A DNA stretch of 49,318 nt from Gnetum montanum (GCA_015680685.1 MNCI01005370.1:2184-51501); one strand, 5' to 3'; shown: positions 34,381 to 45,350, counted from the stretch's first letter. Numbers and translations: made by a program. Notes: generated from the sequence alone by a model not told the origin.

Positions 34381-37190
34381 GAGCTATATTTCTCTGCTTG
34401 AGGGATTACTTGACTTGGTCTATTGCACTGAGAAAGGGTTTTTCATTGGCTGTGGGTTCATCACCTTGGTTGTGCTTTACTTCCTCCAAGCATCCCAAAA
34501 TGTGGACTTTAGATTTAGGCTATAGCTGTTGTGGCTCTTTCTCATTGTTTTGATTGTGGGCTTTAGGATCGTCCTATGGCTTGTTAATTGAAGAGGTTGG
34601 GGTAGAGGAAGTCATAGGTATAGTCAAAATGGGAGTGAGCTTTGGTGGACCCAGTTCCTTTCATGCCTCTGTATGCTTATCTCCCTTGTTGTTAAGCTTA
34701 TGCTTATGCTTCTTCCTTTGTTTCACTATAGTTTTTTGGTTGTCTACTATTGGCTATAAGGAAGAGGTAGTAGCATTGGCCACCATAGGGGATCATTATG
34801 TAGTTGGTTGGACTATGACTATTTGGGTTGTATTGGGTTGGAAGACCTTGATGACAAAATTTTCCCTTGGAGGCATTCGTGATGGTACTCTCACAATGAA
34901 GGGGGATCTTGAGCTATGGGAAGCTAAAGAAGCCCTTTCATTGTATATGGGTACTTAAATCATGAATGGTTCTCTTGCAAGTCTTTGATTTTCATCAATG
35001 TTGAATGTTGAAATAACATAGGGGCTATCATTAACATTTAATGGATCTTTGTAGACTTGCATCGACTAGTTTTTTGGTTGAACTAGGTTAGAAGTATCTA
35101 AGACCAGTTCCCCCTTATCCATCATTCTTTGCAAGTCATTCTTCAACTCAAGGTAGAAGTTTGTATCATGACCAGGTAGTTGATGATAATGGTAGAAGTA
35201 GTCAAGCTTAAAGTATCTAGGCAACTAGGGATCATCCTTCATTGCCCAAGTGGGATCTTTGGTTATTTCACATAGTTGCTCATGTTTATTTTGGCTAGCT
35301 TTGGACTTTTGTTTATGTTGCATGTGTCCACTTCTTAATAGTTGGTCTAGCAACTTAAATGGTTTTAATGGAAATGTAGTATATGTATACCCATCCTTCC
35401 TTTCAAAGTTAGGTCTATTTTTTTGTTGATGCAGTGGTCCTAGAAATTGATGGTCAATTATTGCAGTCATTGGTGGGGGCCTTGGGCTAATTAACCTTTG
35501 GCCCTTAGTTCATGGTCTTTGTTTTCCTAGTTACAGTTGCTATGGGAGTGTTTTTTTTTCTCTTTTCTTTATCTCTTTGAGTGTGTTGGTTTTTAAATGT
35601 TTTATAGGTTGGATCATGATTAGCCTCCGCGACATCCTCTATATTTTTAGTTTTCGAGAACACTTGTCTAAGAGATTGTGGATCAAGGTAGTAGAGTTTG
35701 GACTTCAAGTCATTAACTACTTTCTTAAATATGGCCAATAAGTGGGCTTTGGCTATGGACTATGGTATTTCATTCATCAGTCCATTCCACCATTAAATGA
35801 ATTTTTGTATGGGTTCTAAGGACCCATGCTTGAGCTTCATGAGTTAGTCAAGAATTGTGTCAAGCTTTAAGTTTTACTTGAAGTAGTTGACAAAATGGGC
35901 TACTAAGTCCTCCAAAGAGGATATGGATCCTCTAGGTAATGCACAATCAAGTGCTTTCCTAGTTAAAGACATAGGGGAAATCCTCATGATGGTATGATGC
36001 CATGGATGCAAGAGTAAAAATTCAAATTGAAAGGTAATAAGTTGAGAATTAGGGTCACCTTCTCTATTATATTTGCTAAATTAGGGAATTGGGACACTAG
36101 GAGGAAGTTTCAAGGGTATAACTATAGAACTTATGAAATCATCCTAGTAGAAGTCCATAATCTTGACAATTTTTCTAGTAGTGGTTTAAGCCTCTTCAAC
36201 TTCTCCACTAGGACTTGGATCATTTGAAAGGCTTAATCCAAGCCTTTCAGTGGCCTCATAGGTTGTGAGGCTTGTACATAAGTTTGTGGCATTTTTTTAA
36301 GGCTTGTGGCCCTATTATAGGTTGCATGAAAAAAGGAAGAGGTTGCGCTATGGTTGTGGCTTGTGGGCCAAACAAAGAAAAAGGTGTTTGTGCCAGTACT
36401 TGAGGCAAAAATAGGACAAATGGGGTGTGTGACCTATGTGTTGCTTGAGGTCCCATAGTAGACCCCACATGAGTAGTTAATAGATTTGTAATGGTAAAAA
36501 ACATGGTTGATGGTTTTATATATTGAGACTATGTTGTAGATGGCATTGCTGTGCTATGCTGCGTTGTTTATGACATTAGTTGAGTGTGATATGTGGCTAT
36601 AGCTAGTGTTGGATTTTCTGTAGTAGGGTAGGAAGGAGTGGAAGATGGTGGCACCATGCCCATGGAGAAAAAAAAAAGCATTAGAGGAAGGTGTTGTGAC
36701 TTTGTGGGATTTTTGTTAGAATAGTTCTCCTAGGATGTTTTTAGGCTCAAATTCTACCTTAAATTCATCCTCCTCTTCTGGTTGTTCCTCAAAGCTAGGC
36801 TTGTCATGTTCCTCTTCCATGGTAATAAATTGGGCTAGGATGCTAGAATAGATTTTGTTAAGGAAAATTTTGTCATACAGTAAAGGGATGTACTCTTTCC
36901 CACCCCTGTGTATAAGCTCAAGCTCCCTTTTGGCCTTGGCTTTAATTCGTGAAATTAGCATGTTTACCTGTATTTTAGCAAAAATGAAGTTATAATGATC
37001 TTCATTTATGACTACAAAATTAGGGCTATCCCCTTTGACCCTCAAAGATTTCCTACACTTAATGATGGTAGGGTCTTTGGGATCATACACCAGCATGGCT
37101 TGTTAGCTATGATCTTCACTAGTGAGGGTGAAGGACAATTTGGTAGACTTTTGGAAAGATATGGCTATAGTGCTAAGAATGGCTTAAAAA
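34381..37190 (-). pseudogene. Element C gag remnant
   Basis: The N-terminal ORF 36716-37096 begins MLVYDPKDPTIIKCRKSLRV and continues YNFIFAKIQVNMLISRIKAK, ELELIHRGGKEYIPLLYDKI and an acidic segment (EEQPEEEDEFK). The frame extends upstream to about 37190. A Thr/Pro/Gln-rich spacer follows (36256-36504), then SISSLEDLVAHFVNYFK and HLLAIFKKVVNDLKSKLYYL (35505-35940), the capsid-like part. Next are YTYTTFPLKPFKLLDQLLRSG (35225-35470) and YHYHQLPGHDTNFYLELKND (35110-35200). This is the Tat-type gag-protease junction with no standard CCHC knuckle. Stops at Trp positions are frequent. The plus ORF 34554-34958 overlapping it is a shadow. Confidence 0.75.
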
Positions 37191-37199
37191 TAGGCTATA

Positions 37200-38366
37200 A
37201 ATGATACAATAAGAGTAAATTCCAATGAATTGAATTCAAAAACTATTAAAGGAAATGAAAATGATATAAAATGATGTCCTTACTATAATTAGTAAGTTGG
37301 GGATATGGTGGGTTTACCCCTTTACTAGAAATGGAATGTTGGAAATGTTGGTTTCAAGCCTTACCCAAGTTGGCCTTCTAACTGCCTCTACACTCGGTAT
37401 GGTAGGGGGGTTGGGGGGTGAGGGGGAAGAAGGAGGGTGAGATAGTGAAAATCACATACCTTCTTATTTCAACATTAGATAGAGGTGGAAAAAGTTTGAA
37501 GATCGAAATGAAAACTTGGTAGTTTCCAAAGATGGTTTTAGTAGGCTGCCAAATTTTATCACAAAGGAGGAAAAATTAGGCTTCGCTGGTATGGAAACCA
37601 ACATTAGTTTAGTGGAAAAAAATGTGGCAGAATGGTTATTAAGGATTCCATGCTATCTTTTCTCTAGAAAATCACAGTAGATGTTGTACACTTTTAGCAT
37701 CCAAACCACCTACAACTTCCATGCTGAGTTTTTTGCTACTAGAGGAGGGGGTGGAGGTAAAGGTAGTATTGGATTCCTTGGGATTTTTCGATTCAAAAAA
37801 TTTGAAAATGGATTTTTAACTTGGAATAAAATTAGGTATAGTCATTAAATTGGTAACAAACCACATTAGTGTTGGCCTCCCAACTACTTTCACACTAGGT
37901 ATGGCAAAGGAAGCAAAAAGAAGGGGGTTGAGATGATGGAAATCTCACACCTCCTACCTCAATGTTGATGAGGGAAAGGTTGAAAACAAAAGTGGAAGGT
38001 TGGTGTTTTCCACTAAAACTACTTTTAGCTAGCTGCCAATTTTCTCAGCTTGGAAAAGTGGGGGCGAAGCCAACTCACGGAAGAGTTGAACGATCCACTT
38101 TTAGAAACTAAAGAAAAAAAATTTGGTAGTAAAAAGGAAAAACTAATAAGAGGAAAGAGATATCAATGCTATATTTGGATTGTAAAATTCATAGAAAATG
38201 CTATTAAAATCAAAAATCCAACCACCTACAACTTCCACACTACAAGTTTGGTCATAGGGGAGGAAAGACTAGCGTTGATTCTTCAAAGTTTTTAGCTACA
38301 AAAATCAAGGAAAAGCTTGCAAATAGCAACAAAAAGAATAGATCTAGTCATAGAATTTAGGTGAAG
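37200..38366 (-). mobile_element. Untranslated leader of element C with about 510-bp tandem duplication
   Basis: The block near 37360-37460 (GGCCTTCTAACTGCCTCTACACTCGGTATGG, GAGGGTGAGATAGTG) recurs near 37876-37960 (GGCCTCCCAACTACTTTCACACTAGGTATGG, GGGTTGAGATGATGG), a period of about 510 bp. The leader of A has the same organisation. Such long leaders are usual in giant Tat/Ogre-like elements. The small plus ORF 38050-38295 has no domain. Confidence 0.6.
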
Positions 38367-38384
38367 ACCCTCCTTATAGTGCCA
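38367..38384 (-). other. Primer binding site of element C
   Basis: The minus strand reads TGGCACTATAAGGAGGGT, 8 nt (atttttca) inside the LTR end at 38393. It carries the TGG needed to pair with a tRNA CCA end. Related sites mark A, D and E. The tRNA species was not identified. It is clearly not the initiator-Met type seen in F. Confidence 0.7.
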
Positions 38385-38392
38385 TGAAAAAT

Positions 38393-39928
38393 TATTGCAA
38401 CTAAAAACCTTAGTTTCTAGAAAAACCAAGGATCCTCAGTGTAGCAGTTCACCAACCCTAAATCCCTAGGGCCTCCATGAGAGAAATGGGATTTGAGGTA
38501 TCCTGGCTAATTCAGCAGATGAACCAAGGACTTATGAAATTGAAAATGTGGGAATACAAATAGATCTGAATGATGCACATAAAATAAATTTTTTTTTGAA
38601 CATAAAACTTAAAACTTAAAACTTTATTAAGAAAGAATAAAGAATAAGTTAGAGAAATGTGTATAAATGGTGCTTGGATGAGTGAAAAGGAGGTTCACTT
38701 ATCCAAGAGTTTAAAGCTTGTTGAAGCCAATGTGATTTGCTCTACAATCTAGGTGCTAAGCTACTCTTGATGCTATTGAATCTTCCTTTATTGCTACAAG
38801 CTTAGATCTACAAGTTGGGTTATTGCTTGGGGGGGGGGGGGGGGCAAAGAAAAGTGAAAAATCTCGATGCTAGATTGCTCCATGCTAGGGTTTGGGAATC
38901 CTAGAAGTGCAGTGTTGACATTCAAAATCCACAAATCTCAAGGCTACAATGCCTCCACATTGGGGCTCAAGAGAATGCACATATGTAAACTTGTAAGAGC
39001 TCTTAAGTACCTGACAATGCCCCAAGTGTGAAATGATGAACAATGTTATGTGCATGCCAAAAATTGCTTGATAATGCTGAACTTGCTCAAAATTTTAGAA
39101 CCCTAAGAAAAATTGCTCCACTTGTAAATGGTATTAGAGTTTGGCTTTTATAAGATCTTTGGGCCATGAGTGGGGTTGCAAAATTGGCTATGATTTAACT
39201 CCAAAAATGTCTGCAAAATGACTATAAATTGGTTGTGAGATCATTGCAAATTGGCTACCAAATTCAGGTGAGATGGATGCCTAAATTTGGGGGGTTAACA
39301 TACATATTAAGTGCTTCCCCTCATGGCCATTCCTTTTACTATAAATAGTAATCAAGGCACACCTTCCATCCTGGAGATGAATCTTCTACACTAAGCTCTC
39401 CACCATGCTTGTTGAAGTGGTTAACATTGAAGTGCATGAAGTGATGAATTTTTGCTTTTGTGGCTTGCACACTAGGGGATCTAATTTTCCATGTTGGGGG
39501 GAAAATTCCACACTGAGGGGAAAGGTTTCCAGGTTATGCATGTGTTCTTCATGTTGAAAGGGAAAAGCTTCCAAAACCCCCACCCTTTCCATGCTAGGGG
39601 TAGGTGAGATCTAACTCCTTGCTTGTGTTTCTAGCATATAAAAATGTATAGCCTTCATAAAACCCATCAAATTGGCTTTTTTGGCATTTCAAAAGGCATT
39701 TTTGATCCCTCCAAGCCAAAATATAGACACTAGATGACTTTTTCACTTGGGGAATGAGGATTTGACCACTTATGAGGCATTTTTTAGTCTTGAAAGTATA
39801 AAGTATGTGAAATTGTCCACTGTGGGTTACAATTTTCACATTTATAATGAAGTTTTGCCTTGCGTTTCATGGGGTGAAAGGTACATGATGAAGATTGGCT
39901 ATAACATGCAAATTTTTGTGGTGTTTTA
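38393..39928 (-). mobile_element. 5' LTR of element C
   Basis: 1536 bp, pairing with 9136-10552. The plus-strand end GTGGTGTTTTA has lost the terminal CA (now TA). The PBS, leader and gag on the low side make it the 5' LTR. It contains a 16-base G run at 38829-38844 that the sister LTRs lack, and a TATA box at 39146-39152. Short ORFs within it (39386-39929) have no domain. Confidence 0.85.
39146..39152 (-). promoter_or_regulatory. TATA box of element C 5' LTR
   Basis: The minus strand reads TTATAAAAGCC about 780 bp into the LTR, the same site as in LTRs A and B. It is the expected promoter for the C genomic RNA. Confidence 0.65.
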
Positions 39929-39933
39929 GGCGC
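39929..39933. repeat. Right target-site duplication of element C (GGCGC)
   Basis: It follows the LTR end at 39928 and pairs with GGTAC at 9131-9135. The two mismatches are the two bases of one CpG turned into TpA. Confidence 0.6.
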
Positions 39934-41450
39934 TTGGTGATCACTGGAAACACCAAGGCCTAGATACCTCCAAATGGACTCAATGGTTATGAAACAAACT
40001 AATCATGAGTATGTGTTTGTTGTTGTGAATGTTGAAATGATTGGGTTGTCTATGAAACTATAATTGGCTATTATAAAAGAAATTTAGCTAATTTTTTTGA
40101 ATACTGTGAGTTGTTGAAGGTTTCTATTTTGTCAAATCACTTAGTCTATATAGTCCCTATAGTACATTACTTGTGACAAATAAAATTTCACAAAAATGTT
40201 TGAACATAATTATGCCAATCTACTCCTAATTTCTCCCAAAGAGAAAATTTCATAAAAAAACTAAAAATAAAGCAAGATTCAATGAATTTTAGAAATAGAA
40301 AATAAAACAAAGCAGATTTATGTGGAATCTCAAATACTTAAGCAAGATAAATTGACATGAGAAAAAACTTCAAAATAAAGCTATTCCAATTTAATTTATT
40401 ATGAATCATCCAAACCTTTTGAGCTCAACAAGAAATTTCATAAAAGAAACTATATTTAACTACCAAAATGCTTTGTAAATGAAAAAGTACAAGCTTCTAT
40501 TTGGCTAATTAAAATTGGTCAAGAATTATAAACAATAGAACTTCAAATTTTTTTTGACAATTTTCAAATTGCAATATTAAGGTAATAAAATTTAAAAATA
40601 AAGAAGCTATTTTTGTCATCTCAAAGTATCAAAGACTTTATAGATTTCCTAAACTCAAACAGGTAATTTCTATAAGATACTACTATCAAATTGCTCAAGA
40701 TGCTTTTCTACAACATAAGCTATGGAAATCCTTAATAGAAGTCTAATATTGTGCAAAAATAGAGTTATGAAGGAAACCTAGATTAATCCAAAAATTAAAT
40801 GCCAAGCATGATACTATCTAAACCATTATCTAAGTAACTAAAACAAAATGAGAAGAAATGAACTCACAGGATTGAAATAAAGTAGCTAAATTAATGTCTT
40901 TAGCAAGCCATGCTTTTACAATCTTCAATATTTCTTCTAAATATGCTTCTACTAATTTCTCCTTTACTTTTTTAAATTCTATCCTTGAAGGCCCTTTTAT
41001 AGTGGCCTTAGGGTAGTTACAATAATTATGAGAAGTTAAAGGTATTACAAATATCTAGGGATATTAATTCATAACCACCTAGAAGTTATAACTTCGATAG
41101 GAAGTTATTAAAATTAGAGAAATAAATGTAATAACTGGCAAGTATCATCTTGGTAATAATAACCTTAGAAATATCAAAGAGATTTAAGTTAAAGCTTCCA
41201 TAAGACAATATAACTTCCATGGAAAGATTTAATATTGTAGAAAATAAAGGTATGTTTGCCAAATATCAATAAATATCCTTCTTTTTAAATCATAATTTTA
41301 GAAGATCCATGATATGTATTATATCACATGAAGTGAAGTCATTCCATACTCTATTATAAATGATGTTGTGCCAAAATTTACTTCTTCCTATAACAGAGGC
41401 TTTAATTTAAAATTTTTAATGGTATCATAATGAATGGTAGGTCAAAAATT
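39934..41450 (-). mobile_element. Probable continuation of the element E 5' LTR
   Basis: If C is excised, this region joins 9059-9130. It is AT-rich and non-coding, with a plant TATA box on the minus strand (CTATAAAAGGGC, 40991-41002), as expected for an LTR upstream of the E PBS. No second copy was found at 2360-3500 where a 3' LTR would be expected, so the assignment rests on position, TATA box and the C target duplication only. The upper edge is not defined. Confidence 0.4.
40991..41002 (-). promoter_or_regulatory. TATA box, candidate element E promoter
   Basis: The minus strand reads GGCCACTATAAAAGGGCCTT. It is a strong TATA box in otherwise featureless AT-rich DNA and is consistent with a U3/R border in the E LTR. 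Confidence 0.5.
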
Positions 41451-41479
41451 ATAGTACCATTTAGAACCACAATATGGTA

Positions 41480-42250
41480 GAGAAGACTTAGGAGCATGAC
41501 ATTGACCCTACAACCGCACATCCATTCCATGAATTCATCAATATCTATGGTCGTGTCCTACTCAGTTTCATCCCTATTTAGGCATGTATGCTACCCATAC
41601 AATTGCTACATTTTCAAACAAACTTGCATATAATGATCTCCAAAGAGTGGGGCTTTCGATGACCACTCCATGGTAATCTCTATGTATTTTGATCTATCTT
41701 CTTTGGCAATCGCTTTGGATCTTTCTTTTGTTGGAGTCTCATGGTAGTCCCTCTGGTACCCGTGGCCACCTACACTGACATTGGTTAAGATTAGTGTACT
41801 ACCATCACTATCTTTGCTTTCTCCACATGTCATAGATCATCCATCTATTCAAAGTATAGGGATTAGGGTTTTGTGGCTTTTTGTGATGTCCAAGAAGGGG
41901 TTGATAAACTACCACATTATGCCTTGGTAGTTTAAGCTGTGTCAAAGATGTGCATGCATCTATATCTTGCATGCCACAATGGTGGTTTTTGGATGTGGCC
42001 ACTATTGCAAGAGGGAGTACTCAAGGTATGATGTGGACTACAATTCTAGCCATGGGAAAGAATACACAATTGTAGCACTTGTCTCTAGTTGCTACCCTAA
42101 CTGCTTGGCCTACCCTCTACTATTGAATCTTGTTGTTGTAATTGGTTTTGGATCAACTTCAATGGAACAAGACACTATATCGAACCATATACTTCTATTT
42201 TTTATTTCATTATTTTTCTAGAGGTTTAGATTTAAGTTTAGGTTTGCATT
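41480..42250. pseudogene. Unassigned coding-like remnant
   Basis: Base composition is higher in GC than its flanks and there are open stretches on both strands. Minus: 41606-41833, with KERSKAIAKEDRSKYIEITM, and 41808-42002. Plus: 41967-42221, with FGCGHYCKREYSRYDVDYNS. An out-of-frame minus stretch reads like VVIESPTLWRSLYASLFENV. None matches a family I recognise. It lies between the supposed E LTR and the gag-protease of F and may be either a piece of F or a captured gene fragment. Confidence 0.25.
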
Positions 42251-42850
42251 TTCCATGGCTATTTTGGGATGTAGCCTAGTTGTAGTAGGCCAGTGATTTT
42301 GCCTAATATATTATCAATAGTATGAAATTCTTCTTCTAGTTTTCATTTGAATCTAAATTCATAATCAATTTAAAATATTTCGAGTACCTAATTTTAGTTT
42401 CTTCTTATATTGAATTTGCATTATGACTAATGATTTGTCTTGGCTTCAACCATAGAAGGTAAAAATTCTCATGATGTATTGATAGTCTTTAAATTGGAAA
42501 GTTAAGCACTCTTGAAATTTTCTTATGCTAATGCCAAGTAAAAGAAAATATTGCTTTACTGCTAAAATAATCTTATACGTGGCATAAGTAATTGACTTCA
42601 ATAGCCATAATAATTCCTACTTTAAAATCAGGTGATTTAAGCTTCAAGTCAAACCTTTACAGGGTTCTAAGCATACCAAGTATGTTATGGAAGATGAACT
42701 AAGTTATGAATACTTAAATAAAATTCCCATATCCCAATACATTTTATAAAAAATTTTGGTAATATATGAAATCATGCAACATAATTAAAACCTCATATTA
42801 ATATGTTGATAAGTTACCAAATCTTTTCCATCACCTATACATAACCATCT
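42251..42850. other. AT-rich interval, nothing recognised
   Basis: No ORF of interest, no repeat structure and no gypsy motif on either strand. It may be the eroded 3' part of element F, because RT would be expected on this side of its protease. Confidence 0.5.
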
Positions 42851-42899
42851 CTAATAATCTTCCCCTCAAATCAAAGGCACATTCTATTGATGCTCCATC

Positions 42900-43180
42900 A
42901 AATGGTCTTATGTGAAAATAGTTACGAAACCTAATCTATCAATTTTCCTAGAAGAAATCATATTATTTTTGGCTCCCCCATCAATTAAAATATGAACCCA
43001 TTTGGTAATAAGTAAGCAACTAGTCCTAATTTGAAACAACAATTTTCTATCAAGATGATCTCCTCTATTGACATTTCCCATGATTTCAAAAGAATTTAAT
43101 TTAGAGAAATGCTTAATTTTTGGAGCATTAGAATTACCTCTCTGAAGATCTTTTCTTGGTGTCTCCTCCACCTCCATGGT
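42900..43180 (-). pseudogene. Element F aspartic protease remnant
   Basis: The ORF 42908-43177 contains WVHILIDGGAKNNMISSRKI and DRLGF. ID-GG-A-x-N-N-M-I-S is the retropepsin active site of chromovirus-like gypsy elements, where DGGS/DSGA forms are common. It follows a zinc knuckle and gag on the same strand. Pol is not found downstream, so the element is truncated or rearranged. Confidence 0.7.
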
Positions 43181-43216
43181 TTACACATCATTGCCCTTTG
43201 CTATCTTGTGAAATGA

Positions 43217-43258
43217 ACATTTCTATCTCTTATGTCCCCAATCTTCACATTTTAAGCA
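43217..43258 (-). pseudogene. CCHC zinc knuckle of element F gag
   Basis: The minus strand encodes CLKCEDWGHKR-stop-KC, which has the exact C-x2-C-x4-H-x4-C spacing of a retroviral-type nucleocapsid knuckle. One spacer residue has become a stop. It is preceded by a Lys/Arg-rich region (43252-43455) with a poly-Gly stretch, typical for nucleic acid binding at the gag C-terminus. Confidence 0.75.
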
Positions 43259-43459
43259 CTAAATTTTTGATGAGCTATTGCCTTGACCTCCCCTCCCCCC
43301 CCCCTTGCTTGGTCCTTCCTGGCTTTGCCCTTCCCATAATCTCTTTTAATATTCTTGTCTTGGCTACCCTCCTTGTCTCCAAGTTGATCCCTTATCAGAT
43401 CTAGATCCCTTTTCCTTTTTCTTGGAATTTTATATGCTCCTATTTTTGAATCCACTTAA

Positions 43460-44395
43460 TTTCTTCTTAGTCTTGAGTGCCAAATAATAAGTCTCATTAA
43501 GAGTTTGTGGCTCATAGGAGGGAAAATCTTATTGATATGTCATTTTGAGACCTCCTAAAAATATTGAAGCCTATTCATAATCATTCTAGTTTACCTTAGC
43601 TTGATGGAATAGATCATAAAATTTGATGTAGAATTCTTTGATATCATTGTCACCTTGCCTTAGGAATTTAAACTTCATGATGGACTCTTGTCACTAATGT
43701 GATTGTTCAAATTTTCCCTTCAACCTATATTTCATAAGATATCAATCCCTAATAGGTTGACCATTTCATCTTTCATAACTTGTGACTTCCTTTTCCATCA
43801 AGTAGAAGTCATACCTTGTAATCTAGATTCAACAATAGGTACCCTTAAGTTATTTGGCACCTCTTCCAATAGAAAATTATTTTCAAGTTCCTTTAGATAA
43901 CTTTCAAGAGAGTGGTGATGTGTACATTATTGAAAGTCTTCAACTCCATATATGAAAGTCTTGAAGTATTTCTAAATGCTATAGCAAGCCTTGCCTCATC
44001 TTCCTTGTCAAGCTTTCTTGAAGAAGTATTGAACACCATTGTAGCTCTCAGAGTTCTCATATGAGGAATAGGATTTTCTTCCATTAGGATCCTTGGTTCA
44101 TGATTTCCTATACTCTCATAGTTGGATTGTCCTTCCTCTTCATCTACTCCATCTCCACCTAGTCATGAAACTTCTTCATTTGAACATGCATGCTTATCTC
44201 CTCTATGTGTAAAAATATGGTTATGACTAGCATGTGTGTCCATCTTTATGCTAATTTCATGTAATTGAGTAACCATGATCTAGAAGGTAAACTTCATGCT
44301 CTCCATGTTCTAATTCAAAGCTCACACTTGTTCTTGGATGCCATCTAAAAGTGAAAAAATCCTTAAGAAAAAATTCAAATAACAATAGAGCCTAC
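43460..44395 (-). pseudogene. Element F gag remnant
   Basis: The ORF at 43893-44084 includes LDKEDEARLAIAFRNTSRLS. Downstream, in a broken frame, RLQGMTST-stop-WKRKSQV corresponds to the RL.G.A..WW motif of plant gypsy gag. Several stops interrupt the rest. The PBS at 44396-44407 lies about 300 bp upstream, and the knuckle and protease follow, giving the usual PBS-gag-knuckle-protease order. It would form the capsid. Confidence 0.55.
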
Positions 44396-44407
44396 GCTCT
44401 AATACCA
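44396..44407 (-). other. Initiator-Met primer binding site of element F
   Basis: The minus strand reads TGGTATTAGAGC, one C-to-T change from TGGTATCAGAGC, the plant initiator-methionine tRNA primer site. A likely LTR end (CTAGCA) lies 4 nt outside it at 44412. Confidence 0.85.
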
Positions 44408-44411
44408 ATTA

Positions 44412-45350
44412 TGCTAGATTAGGTTTACTCCACATTTGAATCACCTTCAAATACTAAATCTAGATATTATGCAAAGATAAAATTATTTCCTAGAAAAAAA
44501 GCTATCTATCTTCAATTAATGCAACTAGAAGATTACAAAAGGATTTAAAAAAGTCATAAACATCCAAAATCTATCACACTCAAATGATATTACAAAGTAT
44601 AAGACTCTACAACCCCATACTGGCTACTCTAAATGTAAGACACAACCAATAGAAATCTTACTCACAACTTGGGATTGAGATATGAACTAATAAGTGAGAT
44701 AAAAGAGAATAGAAAACATAGACCAACACACCACAAGCTAATCTTGAAGCTATAATCACCAATTGCACTTTTCCAATGTACTAACCCACTCTCTCTTTCT
44801 TAGTTCTCCACTATCAAGAGATCTTTTTTTAACTCTTCATCATCCTCATATCAAAAATGATGAATACATCAATTTCTAAATCAAACCAAAAGATAAGAAC
44901 CCTAAGAACCTTTTTTCAACTCATCATAAGGTTTTTCAGATGTTTTCCAAATTTTCTTACCTTCTCCTTGGTTGTCTCTATTTTTTTCCATTATGTTCCA
45001 ACTATTTCTCAAATTGGGATAAGCATTTCTAGAAGTTTTTTCATCTATATGGGTCATCTCTATTCTTGAGAAGATGTCTCTTACAAAATCCAACTCTCAG
45101 TTAAGAAATCTACTATTTTTCTAAGACATGTCATATGGAACCAAGACATCCTAGCTACCATGGAGACATCTCAATTGAGATGTCTTAGATTTTGGTGAGA
45201 TGTCTAACTTGAGACATCAGCCTAAGTAGTAAGTTGTCTCTAGTCACTTCTAAGCTTGGCCAAGACATCTTTACAATGTCCAAAATCCTATAAAAACATA
45301 GAAATAGGGAAGAAAAAGGAAATTAGAAGAGATGTCCCTACACCACTAAT
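44412..45350 (-). mobile_element. Candidate 5' LTR of element F
   Basis: The region beyond the F PBS begins TGCTAGATT on the plus strand (AATCTAGCA in element orientation), a valid LTR end. It is non-coding apart from short shadows. The upper edge and the second LTR were not found, so its length is a guess. It includes the AGACATC palindrome cluster at 45073-45337. Confidence 0.35.
45073..45337. repeat. Cluster of AGACATC/GATGTCT words with a 22-bp palindrome
   Basis: AGACATC or its complement occurs at about 45073, 45144, 45164, 45179, 45199, 45212, 45263 and (with one change) 45331. Positions 45164-45185 form a perfect 22-bp palindrome, AGACATCTCAA followed by its complement. The density is far above chance in AT-rich DNA. 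Confidence 0.8.

Noticed and set aside
34554-34958. 134-codon plus-strand ORF as a membrane protein gene.
   Set aside because: It overlaps the minus-strand gag of element C, whose motifs are conserved with element D. The hydrophobic translation is the mirror of Lys/Glu/Gln-rich gag.
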